Source: DATKFM01 sp963810485
GTDB taxonomy: Bacteria > Pseudomonadota > Alphaproteobacteria > Dongiales > Dongiaceae
Length of the DNA: 64,000 bases
Assembly: GCA_963810485.1 (NCBI GenBank)
Contig: CAWENQ010000009.1
Location: 1 to 64,000 of the forward strand
Direction: 5' to 3'
The notes beneath the pieces are model-generated. The model saw only the letters and a program-made list of their open reading frames with translations. It made no database searches and was not told the origin of the DNA. This document shows, piece after piece, positions 43,440-52,531 of the stretch. Every line of letters begins with the position of its first letter. The stretch's first letter is position 1. The position numbers and the translations under genes are program-made.

Positions 43440-45860
43440 CTACATCCGCAGCCTTGCATTGGTCGGATCGTAGAGCGGCTCTTGCGCCACGACCGCACGG
43501 CGGCGCTCGCCGAAGATCTCGACATCGAGAGCCATGCCCGGCTTGGCGAGGTCGGTGCGGACATAGGCCAGCGCGATGCTCTTGCCGATGCTGTGGCCAT
43601 AGCCGCCGGAACCGACGAGGCCGACGACTTCCTTCCCCTGGAACACTGACGAGCAGTAGAGCGCGTCGGTGGTGCCTGCATCTTCGAGCAGGAGCGGGAC
43701 GAAGCGTTCCCGCGGGCCGCTGTTGTGCTCTTTCAGCAGTGCCGCCTTGCCCATGAACTCGCTCTTGGTGAGATCGACGAAGCGGTCCAGGCTGGCCATG
43801 AAGGGCGTGTACTCGTGGGTCAGGTCGCCCTTCCAACCGCGATAGCATTTCTCCAGCCGCATCGAGTCCATGGCGTACATGCCGAAATCGCGGATTCCGT
43901 GTTTCTCGCCCGCCTGCCAGAGTTGGTCATAGATCGAGGCCATATGCTCGACGGGCGCATGAAGCTCCCAGCCCAACTCGCCGACATAATTCACACGCAA
44001 CGCCAAGAGCCGCGCATAGCCGATCTCGATCTCCCGCGCCGACAGCCAGGGGAAGGCGGCGTTGGAGAGATCGGCATCGGTCACCTGACTCAACACATCC
44101 CGCGCCTTCGGCCCGGCAATAATGATGGAGCCATAGCGCGTCGTGTGGTTCTCGATGTGCAGCGCGCCGTTTTTCGGCCGGTGCTTCTCCAGCCAGTCGA
44201 GATCATGCCATTCCGCCACGGCAGCGCTGATGAGATAGAAGCGGTTCTCGGCCAGACGCGTGATTGTGAACTCGGAGATGATCCCGCCCTTGTCGTTCAG
44301 CGCATAGGACAGCGTGACCCGGCCCCGCTTCGGCAGCTTGCCGCAGATCAGCTTGTCCAGCCACGCCGCCGCCCCGTCGCCCTCGATCAGCAGCTTGGTG
44401 AAACCGCCGAGATCGAGAATGCCCACGCGCTCCCGCACCGCCTTGCATTCCTCTCCCACGGCGTCGTGCCAGTTGGTGCGGTGGAAGCTCAACACCTGCT
44501 CGCGCTTGTCCTCCGGCCTTGGGAACCAGGCGGCGCGCTCCCAGCCGCCGCGGGCGCAGAACATGGCGCCCTTGGCTTTCAGCCGTTCATAGAGCGGCGT
44601 GGTCTTCGCCGGCCGCCCGGCAGGACGCTCCTCTGCGGGAAAGCCGACGGCGTACTCGTTCTGATAGAGCTCGATCGCCTTCGCCACGACGTATTTCTTC
44701 GTCGCGTAGTCGGTGTAGCGTCGGGGATCGAAGATCCAGAAATCCCATTCCGGCTCGCCATGGGCGATCCATTCCGCCACCGTCTTGCCGCCGCCGCCCG
44801 ATTGCGCGATGCCGAAGCTGAAGCAGCAGCATTGGAAGAAGTTCGGCAGGCCATGGGCCGGGCCGATATAAGGGTTGCCGTCGGGCGAATAGGGAATTGG
44901 CCCGTTGATCACTTTCTGCACGCCGACGGTGCCGAGGATCGGCACGCGCTTGATGGCGTCGTCAATGTAGGTCTCCAGCCGCTCCAGATCGTCGGGGTAA
45001 AGCTCATAGGCGAATTTCTCGGGAATGCCGTCGATCCAGTGGGGCGTCGCCTTCCACTCATAGGGCCCGAGCAGCAGGCCGCTGCGCTCCTGCCGCAGAT
45101 AGTAGCTGGTATCGGGATCGCGCAGCAGCGGCAGCTTCTCCTTGCGGCCCTCCAGTTCGGCGACCGGCTCTGTCACCAGATACTGGTGGGACATGGAGAC
45201 GATCGGCATGTACTGCCCGACCATGGCCATGATCTCGCCCGCGCGATAACCCGCGGCATTGACCACGAACTCGCAGGTGACGTCGCCCTTGTCGGTCTTC
45301 ACGAGCCATTCGCCCGCCTTGGTGCGTTCCAATCCGGTGACGCGGGTGAAGCGGGCGATCTCCGCACCCATGTCGCGGGCGCCCTTGGCATAGGCCTGGG
45401 TGAGCTGGCTGGGATCGATGTCGCCATCGAAGGGATCCCAGAGCCCGCCCTCGAGATCATGCAGCTCGATGAAGGGATAGCGCTTTTTGATGTCGGCCGG
45501 CGACAGCAGCTCGAACTCCAGCCCCTGCGCGCGGGCCATGCCGCGCACATGGGCATACTCCTCCATCCGCGCCTTCGTATGCGCAAGGCGGATCGATCCC
45601 GTGACGTGATAGTTCATGGGATAATCGACTTCCTCGCCCAGCTTCGCATAGAGCTTGGTGCTGTGGCGCTGGAACTTCAGTACGTTCCAGGATGTGGAGA
45701 AGTTCGGGCAATTGCCGGCGGCATGCCAGGTGGAGCCGGAGGTCAGCTCATCGCGCTCGATCAGCAGCGTGTCCGTCCAGCCCAGCTTGCCCAGGTGATA
45801 GAGCGCGCTACACCCCACCGCCCCGCCGCCGATGATCACCACCCGCGCATGAGATTTCAT
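43440..45860 (-). CDS. Dimethylglycine/sarcosine dehydrogenase-like flavoprotein, first paralog
   Basis: The 806-residue protein has the same layout as the downstream paralog: VVIIGGGAVGCSALYHLGKLG, the covalent-FAD region TSGSTWHAAGN, then a GcvT-type folate domain from about residue 430 (GPKARDVLSQVTDADL, YVGELGWELHAPVEHM). The two proteins share this architecture but differ widely in sequence, so they probably act on successive or different N-methyl substrates. It follows the MttB gene after 57 bases. Confidence 0.86.
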   Translation of the reverse strand: MKSHARVVIIGGGAVGCSALYHLGKLGWTDTLLIERDELTSGSTWHAAGNCPNFSTSWNVLKFQRHSTKLYAKLGEEVDYPMNYHVTGSIRLAHTKARMEEYAHVRGMARAQGLEFELLSPADIKKRYPFIELHDLEGGLWDPFDGDIDPSQLTQAYAKGARDMGAEIARFTRVTGLERTKAGEWLVKTDKGDVTCEFVVNAAGYRAGEIMAMVGQYMPIVSMSHQYLVTEPVAELEGRKEKLPLLRDPDTSYYLRQERSGLLLGPYEWKATPHWIDGIPEKFAYELYPDDLERLETYIDDAIKRVPILGTVGVQKVINGPIPYSPDGNPYIGPAHGLPNFFQCCCFSFGIAQSGGGGKTVAEWIAHGEPEWDFWIFDPRRYTDYATKKYVVAKAIELYQNEYAVGFPAEERPAGRPAKTTPLYERLKAKGAMFCARGGWERAAWFPRPEDKREQVLSFHRTNWHDAVGEECKAVRERVGILDLGGFTKLLIEGDGAAAWLDKLICGKLPKRGRVTLSYALNDKGGIISEFTITRLAENRFYLISAAVAEWHDLDWLEKHRPKNGALHIENHTTRYGSIIIAGPKARDVLSQVTDADLSNAAFPWLSAREIEIGYARLLALRVNYVGELGWELHAPVEHMASIYDQLWQAGEKHGIRDFGMYAMDSMRLEKCYRGWKGDLTHEYTPFMASLDRFVDLTKSEFMGKAALLKEHNSGPRERFVPLLLEDAGTTDALYCSSVFQGKEVVGLVGSGGYGHSIGKSIALAYVRTDLAKPGMALDVEIFGERRRAVVAQEPLYDPTNARLRM

Positions 45861-45917
45861 ACTGGCCCCCTCAAGTATCGTCCGGGCCTTACGGCCCGTT
45901 GTTGTTGGTGACGCACC

Positions 45918-47498
45918 CTACTCCGCCGCCTGCGCCGGCCGTGGCCGCATGTTCTCCCGCGGCAGGCGGATCGGCAGCTTGGCGCGGATCACGTCGTCGA
46001 CTACATCGGGCACATGCCGCGGATAGTTCCGCGCCAGGATCTCCTTGGTCTTCTTCACGGCCTTGTCGATGATGTCAGTGGAACCCTGCTCGCGCCATTC
46101 CTTCGGGCTCGTGCGGTCGCCGACGGTCGGATAGACATAGGCCGTCTGCATGAGGCGCAGTGTCTGGTCAGAGCCCAGATAGTGCCCGGGGCCGCCGATG
46201 CAGGCGTCGCGGATGGTGTCGAGCGACAGCGTGTCGTCGCTGACCTCGATGCCCCTGATGATCCGCTGGGTCGCGCCGATGATGTCATTGTCAATGATCA
46301 GGCTCTCTAGGCAATAGCCGAGCAGGCTGGCATGCATGCCGGCGCTTTCATAGATCAAGTTCGCGCCAGCATTGCCGACGATGGCGTGGTTGTAGGCTTT
46401 CTCGGCGCCCGCCTGGGCGTCAGGTACCTTGGAGTCGCACATGCCCGACGAGGTGCCGCCGGTGAGGTCGTAGAAATGGGCCATCTGGGCACAGCCGGCC
46501 GACAGCAGCGCCTGCTCCGGGCTGCCGCCGGACATGGCGCCGGTGCGCAGGTCCGACACGAACGGCCAAGTGCCGAAGATCGCCGGCGCGCCGGGCTTCA
46601 GCGCGTTCACATAGATCAGGCCAGCGATCACTTCCGCCGTCGCCTGCACTATGGTGCCGGCCAGCGCCGCCGGCGCCGTGGCGCCCGCTTGCCCCGCCGA
46701 CAGCAGCAGCACAGGCATGCCGCCCCGCACCGCCAGCTCAAGGCAATGGCTGGCATCGACGGCGAACTTGAGCGGCGGCACCACGAAGCAGTTCGACTGG
46801 CTGACGAACGGCCGCGCGCGCCATTTGTCCTCGCCGCCGGCAACGGCATGCAACATGTGGAAGGATGCTTCGAGATGCTCCGCCGCCACCCAGCTCGAAC
46901 CCACATGCTTGGTGGTGCCCATGATGCTGGCGTAGCAAGTGTTGATGTCCATCTCCCGCGGGTCCGGCAGATCGCGCGGCACGACGGCGCGCTGGAAGAA
47001 ATGAATATGCTCCATCTCGTCGACGATGCGGGCGATGTCGTAGAGGTCCTGCAGATAGGACTCACGGTATTCGCCGGTCATGGGATCGACGATATGCACG
47101 GCGGCGCCCGCGGTGCCGAAATAGACCTTCTTGCCCCAGGGCTCCATGTCATGGCGCGGTTCCTGGCCATAGAGCACGAACTGCCGCGCCGCCTTGGCGA
47201 TGGTGTCCTCGACCAGGGAACGCGAGAAGGTCAGCCGCCCCTTGTCGTTGTACTCGGCGCCGGCCGCCGTGCAGGCCTCGATGCAGGTCGGGATAGCATC
47301 AGCGAGGCCGATATTCGCCAGCACATCCAGTACCGCATGGTGGATCTTCTGGATGTCCTCGTCCTTGAGCGCCTTGTAGTTGCCGCCCTCCATGCCCGGC
47401 CAGACCGGCCGCTGATTCTGGGGCAAGGGCGCAGCCCGCTGGGCCCGGCGCGCCGCGCGCCCGCCGCGCCGACCGCTATCAACCTGGATGTCGCTCAT
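45918..47498 (-). CDS. MttB-family (trimethylamine methyltransferase-like) protein, non-pyrrolysine
   Basis: The 526-residue protein belongs to the MttB superfamily, corrinoid-dependent methyltransferases of TIM-barrel fold. The segment GGTSSGMCDSKVPDAQAGAEK near residue 340 and YESAGMHASLLGYCLESLI are typical. No in-frame amber codon is present, so this is the non-pyrrolysine branch, which includes glycine-betaine and other quaternary-amine methyltransferases. The start at 47498 is preferred over an ATG nine codons earlier. No corrinoid protein gene is present in the window, so a trans-acting or different acceptor is needed. Confidence 0.85.
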   Translation of the reverse strand: MSDIQVDSGRRGGRAARRAQRAAPLPQNQRPVWPGMEGGNYKALKDEDIQKIHHAVLDVLANIGLADAIPTCIEACTAAGAEYNDKGRLTFSRSLVEDTIAKAARQFVLYGQEPRHDMEPWGKKVYFGTAGAAVHIVDPMTGEYRESYLQDLYDIARIVDEMEHIHFFQRAVVPRDLPDPREMDINTCYASIMGTTKHVGSSWVAAEHLEASFHMLHAVAGGEDKWRARPFVSQSNCFVVPPLKFAVDASHCLELAVRGGMPVLLLSAGQAGATAPAALAGTIVQATAEVIAGLIYVNALKPGAPAIFGTWPFVSDLRTGAMSGGSPEQALLSAGCAQMAHFYDLTGGTSSGMCDSKVPDAQAGAEKAYNHAIVGNAGANLIYESAGMHASLLGYCLESLIIDNDIIGATQRIIRGIEVSDDTLSLDTIRDACIGGPGHYLGSDQTLRLMQTAYVYPTVGDRTSPKEWREQGSTDIIDKAVKKTKEILARNYPRHVPDVVDDVIRAKLPIRLPRENMRPRPAQAAE

Positions 47499-47596
47499 CG
47501 AAAGCTCCTGGGGCTTTGAATTCACTTGGATATTCGCCGATTCCGGGCCGAATTCACAACCGAGCCTTTTTCATAGATACATGAGCCCAGTTCACT

Positions 47597-47610
47597 TATA
47601 CAATTGTGTA
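47597..47610. promoter_or_regulatory. Near-palindrome in the mttB/LysR divergent region
   Basis: TATACAATTGTGTA is centred on CAATTG with near-complete dyad symmetry and fits a LysR T-N11-A type site. It lies 99 bases above the mttB start and 62 bases above the LysR start, in the shared AT-rich promoter region. Confidence 0.4.
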
Positions 47611-47671
47611 TCCTATAATTTACAGTCACTTAACCTCCCTGCTAACCAAGTAGCATGAGCCCACCCAATCC

Positions 47672-48622
47672 ATGGACCGCCGGAATCTACCCTCCTTTTC
47701 ATCACTCCGGGCCTTCGAGGCCGCGGCCAGGCATCTGAGCTTCCGGGCCGCCGGGGAGGAGCTCGGCCTAACCCAATCGGCGATCAGCCACCAGATCAAG
47801 GAGCTGGAAACCTGGATGGGCTTGCCGCTGTTCGCGCGGCTGGCGCGGCGGGTGGAATTGACCGACGCGGGCGCGCGCTATTTCCCCTTCCTGCGCGAAG
47901 CTTTCGACCGCATCGCTCAGGGCACCGACATCCTGCGCCGGTCAACGGCCAGCGGCGATCTCACCGTGCAGGTCTATGTCACCATGGCGGTGCGCTGGCT
48001 GATCCCGCGCATGCATGAGTTCCACCGCGCCAATCCTGAAATCGCGGTGAAGCTGGACGCCAGCCATTTCGATTGGGGCTTCAACGACAAGCGCGCCGAT
48101 GTCGGCATCGTCTATGCGCGGGAGACGGACCAGCCGCAGCTCGACTACACGCATCTGTTCGACGCGGAGTTGTCGCCCGTCTGCAGCCCTGCGGTGGCGC
48201 AAGGCGGCCTCGGGCTGCGCCAGCCCGCCGACTTGGTGAACCACACGCTGATCGAGCTGTTCACCGCGACCGACGAATGGGCCGCCTGGCTGAACGCCGC
48301 CGGCGTGCCGCAGATGACGGGCCGCAGCGGGATCAAGGTGGACAGCTATTTGCTGGCGATCGAGACGGCGGTCGACGGCCAGGGCATCGCCATCGCGCCG
48401 CATTTCCTGGTGGCGGCGGATCTGCGCAGCGGGCGCCTGGTGCAGCCCTTCAAACTCTCTTGCCGCCAGCCCGGCGGCTGGTACTTCGTCTGCCGCGCGG
48501 CGTTGGCGCAGGACCGGCGCGTGGCGCGCTTTCGCGAGTGGATTGTCCAGCAGGTGACGGCCGATCCAGAGATCGGCGCCGCCGTTACACCCAGGGCAGG
48601 GAGTAGGTCTTCACGTTCGTGA
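47672..48622 (+). CDS. LysR-family regulator (GcvA-like)
   Basis: The 316-residue regulator has the N-terminal winged helix (FRAAGEELGLTQSAISHQIKELE near residues 25-48) and a GcvA-like effector domain starting near residue 92. It diverges from the mttB operon and is the likely regulator of it. Its 3' end overlaps the end of the convergent phnY by 38 bases, which couples the two transcripts physically. Confidence 0.87.
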   Translation: MDRRNLPSFSSLRAFEAAARHLSFRAAGEELGLTQSAISHQIKELETWMGLPLFARLARRVELTDAGARYFPFLREAFDRIAQGTDILRRSTASGDLTVQVYVTMAVRWLIPRMHEFHRANPEIAVKLDASHFDWGFNDKRADVGIVYARETDQPQLDYTHLFDAELSPVCSPAVAQGGLGLRQPADLVNHTLIELFTATDEWAAWLNAAGVPQMTGRSGIKVDSYLLAIETAVDGQGIAIAPHFLVAADLRSGRLVQPFKLSCRQPGGWYFVCRAALAQDRRVARFREWIVQQVTADPEIGAAVTPRAGSRSSRS

Positions 48623-50015
48623 AACTCTTCATCGCTTCGATCACGCCTTCCTTGATGCCGAGGCCGGAGTCCTTGATGCCGCCAAAGGGCGACATCTCGA
48701 TTCGATAGCCGGGGACTTCGCGGATATTCACCGTGCCGACGCGCAGTTCGCTGACGAAGCGGGTGATGTAGTCGAGGCGGTTCGTGCAGACACCGGACGA
48801 CAAACCATATGCCGTTGAGTTGGACACGCGGATTGCGTCGTCGATGTCTTTCACGCGGATGACGGGCGACACGGGGCCGAAGGTCTCGTGCTTCACCAGC
48901 CTGCAGTCGTAGGGCACGTGATCGACAACCGTCGGCGAATAGAGCGCACCCTTGCGGATGTTGCCGTAGAGCAGCTTGGCGCCCGCGGCGACGGCATCGT
49001 TGACCATATCCTCGCAATATTTCGCGGCGGGCTCGTCGATGACCGTGCCCATGTCGGTCGCGGGATCCAGGGGATCGCCGTACTTGATCTTCTTCGTTTT
49101 CTCCAGCAGCAGCTCGACAAAGCGGTCGGCGACGGACTCCACGACGATCATGCGCTTCACCGCCGTGCAGCGCTGGCCGGAATTCTTGTAGGAACCGGCC
49201 ACGGCGAGCGTCGCCGCTTCTTCGATATCAGCATCCTCCATGACAATCAGCGGATCGTTGCCGCCCAACTCCAGCACCGCGCGGCGGTAACCCATATGGT
49301 TGGCGATGTATTTGCCGACGGAGACACCGCCGGTGAAGGTGATGAGATCCACATGGGGATTGGTCAGCATCTCGTCGGCAATTTCCTTGGGATCGCCGGT
49401 GATGACCTGGAACATCTCTGGCGGCAGGCCGGCTTCATACAGCACGTCGGCCAGCAGCAGCGCGGTCAGCGGCGTCTTCTCCGACGGCTTCAGCACCATC
49501 TTGTTGTTGGTGGCGATCGACGGCGCCACCTTGTGCGCCACCTGGTTCAGCGGGTGATTGAACGGCGTAATCGCCGTGATCGCTGTCAGGGGATCGCGCT
49601 GGGTATAGATGCGGCGCTTCTTGCCGTGGGGCGTGATATCGCAGGAAAAGATCTGCCCGTCGTCGAACACGCAGGCATTGGCGGAGAGCGTGAACACATC
49701 ATAGGCGCGGCCGACTTCGTAGATCGAGTCCTTCAGGCACAGTCCGGACTCCAGCGTAATCAGCCGGGCGATCTCATCGCGGCGCGCCACCAGCGCATCG
49801 GCAGCCTTGCGCAGGATCGCAGAGCGGTCCGCGCGAGACAGCTTGGAATTGTAGCTGGCCGCTTTCTCGTAGGCGCGGCGCACGTCGACGAGCGTGGCCT
49901 TCGGAACGGTGCCGACAACCGTGTTGTCATAGGGATAGCACACGTCGATGACGTTGGCGCCGCTGACCTTCTCGCCGGCAATGCGCATCGCTTCCTTGCG
50001 GATGGCCGCGTTCAT
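48585..50015 (-). CDS. phnY: Phosphonoacetaldehyde dehydrogenase
   Basis: The 476-residue aldehyde dehydrogenase oxidises phosphonoacetaldehyde to phosphonoacetate. The NAD-fold segment FTGGVSVGKYIAN, the catalytic Glu in LELGGNDPLIV near residue 250 and the catalytic Cys in NSGQRCTAVKR near 285 are present. The assignment rests on its place after phnW and phnA, two bases from phnA. Alone, it could be called a general aldehyde dehydrogenase. Confidence 0.9.
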   Translation of the reverse strand: MNAAIRKEAMRIAGEKVSGANVIDVCYPYDNTVVGTVPKATLVDVRRAYEKAASYNSKLSRADRSAILRKAADALVARRDEIARLITLESGLCLKDSIYEVGRAYDVFTLSANACVFDDGQIFSCDITPHGKKRRIYTQRDPLTAITAITPFNHPLNQVAHKVAPSIATNNKMVLKPSEKTPLTALLLADVLYEAGLPPEMFQVITGDPKEIADEMLTNPHVDLITFTGGVSVGKYIANHMGYRRAVLELGGNDPLIVMEDADIEEAATLAVAGSYKNSGQRCTAVKRMIVVESVADRFVELLLEKTKKIKYGDPLDPATDMGTVIDEPAAKYCEDMVNDAVAAGAKLLYGNIRKGALYSPTVVDHVPYDCRLVKHETFGPVSPVIRVKDIDDAIRVSNSTAYGLSSGVCTNRLDYITRFVSELRVGTVNIREVPGYRIEMSPFGGIKDSGLGIKEGVIEAMKSFTNVKTYSLPWV

Positions 50016-50017
50016 GT

Positions 50018-51283
50018 TCAGACCGCCTTTGAGAGTGTGGGTTGCGCCGCTGCGCCCGCGTAGTTCAGCGCCAGATCGAAGATGCTGAAATTACGCAGGC
50101 GCAGATTGGCCGGCAGCTGGCCCACCGGACGATTCATCAGCAACGGCACGCGCTGCTCGGAGATGCCGCCATGGGACCGCAGCGGCGCGTCGAGGCCGGA
50201 GAGATCGTGGCGGCTGGCGCTGGTGCCGATGGCGTGATTGCGCTCGGATACGGCAATGATGTCGCCCATGCGGTCCTCCGGCAGCTCGAAGCGCCGGCAA
50301 CCTTCCTCGCGCGACAGGACGGCCTCCATTCCCGCCACGGCAGACAGTCGCTTCAGGATGTCCGCGCGATCCGCACCCTCCGGCAGATAGACCGTCGCGA
50401 AGGAGCCGAGCGCGCCATGATGCACCACATAGGGATCGGTGATCGGCAGGATCACCCGCGCGGCGTCCTTGCCCAGCCAGCCATCGAGCACGTCCTGCAG
50501 ATAGACAACCTGCGGTGCTTTGTTGCCGTCGGTCTTGCTGTTCATGCCGTGATCCGCCGTCACCGCGATTGTCGCACCCAGCACATCGAGGCGCGCCAGA
50601 TAGCCGTCGATCATCTGATAGAAAGCGTTGGCTGCCGGCGTTCCCGGCGCATGCTTATGCTGCACGTAGTCGGTGGTCGACAGATACATGATGTCCGGCC
50701 GCACCGATTCCATCAGCTTCACGCCGGCGACGAAAACGAACTCGCTAAGATCGGCGCTGTAGACCGACGGCAACGGCTTGCCGACGAAGCCCAGTGCATT
50801 GTCGATGCCATGCTCTGCCTTTGTCGTCTCGTTCGCCTTCTCCGCCGAGAAGCAGATGCCGCTGAGGCCCTTGCCGAGCAGCCGCCGCAGCTTGTCCTTG
50901 GCGGTCACGACCGCGACTTTCGCGCCGGCCTTCGCAAAGGCCGCCAGGATTGTCTCCGCCCGCAGATATTTGGGATCATTCATCATGATCTCCTGCCCGG
51001 CCTCGCGGTCATAAAAGTAGTTGCCGCAGATGCCATGCACGGCCGGCGAAGCGCCGGTCACGATGGACAGGTTGTTCGGGTTGGTGAAGCTGGGCACCAC
51101 GCAATCGGCCAGCAGGTTCGCGCCATCAGGCAGCGTGCGCTTCAGCCAGGGCATCGCGCCGGCCTCCATCGCGTGGGTGGTGTAGTCGGGCTCGCTGCCG
51201 TCGACGCAGACGACCACGAGCGGCGCGCTCGGCCAGGCATAGGCCTTGCCGTTGACGGTGATGGATTTCGGATGTTGTGCCAT
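50018..51283 (-). CDS. phnA: Phosphonoacetate hydrolase
   Basis: The 421-residue enzyme of the alkaline phosphatase superfamily cleaves the C-P bond of phosphonoacetate to acetate and phosphate. FTNPNNLSIVTG near residue 65 holds the nucleophile Thr, VVCVDGSEPDY and ITVTADHGMNSK-like AVTADHGMNSKTDGNK supply zinc ligands, and HHGALGSF is further along. Its neighbours phnW and phnY complete the pathway from 2-aminoethylphosphonate. Confidence 0.92.
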   Translation of the reverse strand: MAQHPKSITVNGKAYAWPSAPLVVVCVDGSEPDYTTHAMEAGAMPWLKRTLPDGANLLADCVVPSFTNPNNLSIVTGASPAVHGICGNYFYDREAGQEIMMNDPKYLRAETILAAFAKAGAKVAVVTAKDKLRRLLGKGLSGICFSAEKANETTKAEHGIDNALGFVGKPLPSVYSADLSEFVFVAGVKLMESVRPDIMYLSTTDYVQHKHAPGTPAANAFYQMIDGYLARLDVLGATIAVTADHGMNSKTDGNKAPQVVYLQDVLDGWLGKDAARVILPITDPYVVHHGALGSFATVYLPEGADRADILKRLSAVAGMEAVLSREEGCRRFELPEDRMGDIIAVSERNHAIGTSASRHDLSGLDAPLRSHGGISEQRVPLLMNRPVGQLPANLRLRNFSIFDLALNYAGAAAQPTLSKAV

Positions 51284-51294
51284 GTCTATTGCCC

Positions 51295-52437
51295 TTATGC
51301 CGCGCTCTTGGAGCGCGCCGGAGCACCGGACTTGACGCCCATCTCCGCTAGCACCGCACGCACCGCGTCCAGCGCGCCATTCATCTCGGCATCGCCCAGG
51401 CGGCCGATGCAGCCGATGCGGAAGGAGTTGGCCACGGTCAGCTTGCCGGGATAGATCACATAGCCGCGCTCTCTGAGCTTGTCATAGAACAGCTCGAACT
51501 TGAACTTCGGATCCGCCGGCATGTGGAAGGTGATGATGATCGGCGCCTGGATCGCATCGGGCAACAAGGTCTCGAAGCCCAGGCTGCGCATGCCGTCGAT
51601 CAGGGTCTTGCAGTTGCGGCGATAGCGCGCGCCGCGACCGGCGACGCCGCCCTCGGCTTCGTGCTCCTTCAGCGCCTGGTCGAAAGCAACGATGACATGG
51701 ATCGGCGGGGTGAAGCGCCACTGGGCGTTCTTCTCCATCGCCACCCACTGGTCATGCAGATCGAGACTGAGGGCATGGGCATTGCCGCCGCAGGCTTCCA
51801 GCGCCGACTTGCGGGCGATAACGAACCCCATGCCGGGCACGCCTTCCAGGCATTTGTTGGAGGACGCCGCCAGCGCATCGAACGGCACCAGCCGCGCATC
51901 CACAGCCAGCGCGCCGAAAGCGCTCATGGAGTTGATCAGCAGGCTGCGGCCGGCACGCTTCACCATGGCGGCGATTTCCTCGATCGGGTTGAGGACCCCG
52001 GACGTGGTTTCGCAGTGGACTACGAAGACATGGGTGATGGCGGGATCGTCCTTTAGCTTGGCGGCTACATCCGCCGGTTCTACCGGCCGGTCCTCGGCCC
52101 ATTCCAACGTCGCGTAGGCACGCTGGCTGTACTCAGCAATCTTCGCCGCCCGCTTGCCATAAGCGCCGTTGATCAGGATTAGCAGCTTGCCGCTCTTCGG
52201 CACGAAGGTGCCGATCATCGCTTCCACGGAGAAGGTGCCACTGCCTTGGAGCGGCACGCAGACATGACTGCCGGTGGCATGGGCCAGATCCACCAGCCGG
52301 TCGCGCACCCGCTTGTTGATGGCGATGAATGCCGCGTCCCGCGAGCCCCAGTCATGAAGCATGGCCTGCTTCACGCCAGCAGAGGTGGTGAGCGGACCGG
52401 GCGTCAACAGCCAGGGATCGCGCGGGGCAGAGGTCAT
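51295..52437 (-). CDS. phnW: 2-aminoethylphosphonate-pyruvate aminotransferase
   Basis: The 380-residue class V aminotransferase converts 2-aminoethylphosphonate and pyruvate to phosphonoacetaldehyde and alanine. LLTPGPLTTSAGVKQAMLHDW is the typical start and LAASSNKCLEGVPGMGFVI holds the PLP Lys near residue 190. ATG 52437 is chosen since GGAG lies 8 bases upstream; ATG 52449 and a still longer frame lack a site. It heads phnW-phnA-phnY. Confidence 0.9.
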   Translation of the reverse strand: MTSAPRDPWLLTPGPLTTSAGVKQAMLHDWGSRDAAFIAINKRVRDRLVDLAHATGSHVCVPLQGSGTFSVEAMIGTFVPKSGKLLILINGAYGKRAAKIAEYSQRAYATLEWAEDRPVEPADVAAKLKDDPAITHVFVVHCETTSGVLNPIEEIAAMVKRAGRSLLINSMSAFGALAVDARLVPFDALAASSNKCLEGVPGMGFVIARKSALEACGGNAHALSLDLHDQWVAMEKNAQWRFTPPIHVIVAFDQALKEHEAEGGVAGRGARYRRNCKTLIDGMRSLGFETLLPDAIQAPIIITFHMPADPKFKFELFYDKLRERGYVIYPGKLTVANSFRIGCIGRLGDAEMNGALDAVRAVLAEMGVKSGAPARSKSAA

Positions 52438-52514
52438 CAAGGGCTCCATGGAATTGAAAAGGTTGCTTGCCCTTAAATGATCTTGGGGCCTATCATAAGT
52501 CAAATCACTACTTT

Positions 52515-52529
52515 CTATATTTGATATAG
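52515..52529. promoter_or_regulatory. Palindrome in the phnW/LysR divergent region
   Basis: CTATATttgATATAG is a perfect inverted repeat three bases before the LysR start codon. It is AT-rich and probably overlaps the regulator's promoter, so it may be an autoregulatory or shared operator. Confidence 0.45.
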
Positions 52530-52531
52530 AT

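Noticed and set aside
41496..45911. Long plus-strand open frames (629 and 728 codons) opposite the two flavoprotein genes
   Set aside because: They are out-of-phase shadows of genes with clear FAD and folate domains; no start signals or domains support them.
45918..47498. Pyrrolysine in the MttB homologue
   Set aside because: The frame has no internal amber codon and its length is normal, so the protein belongs to the non-pyrrolysine branch.
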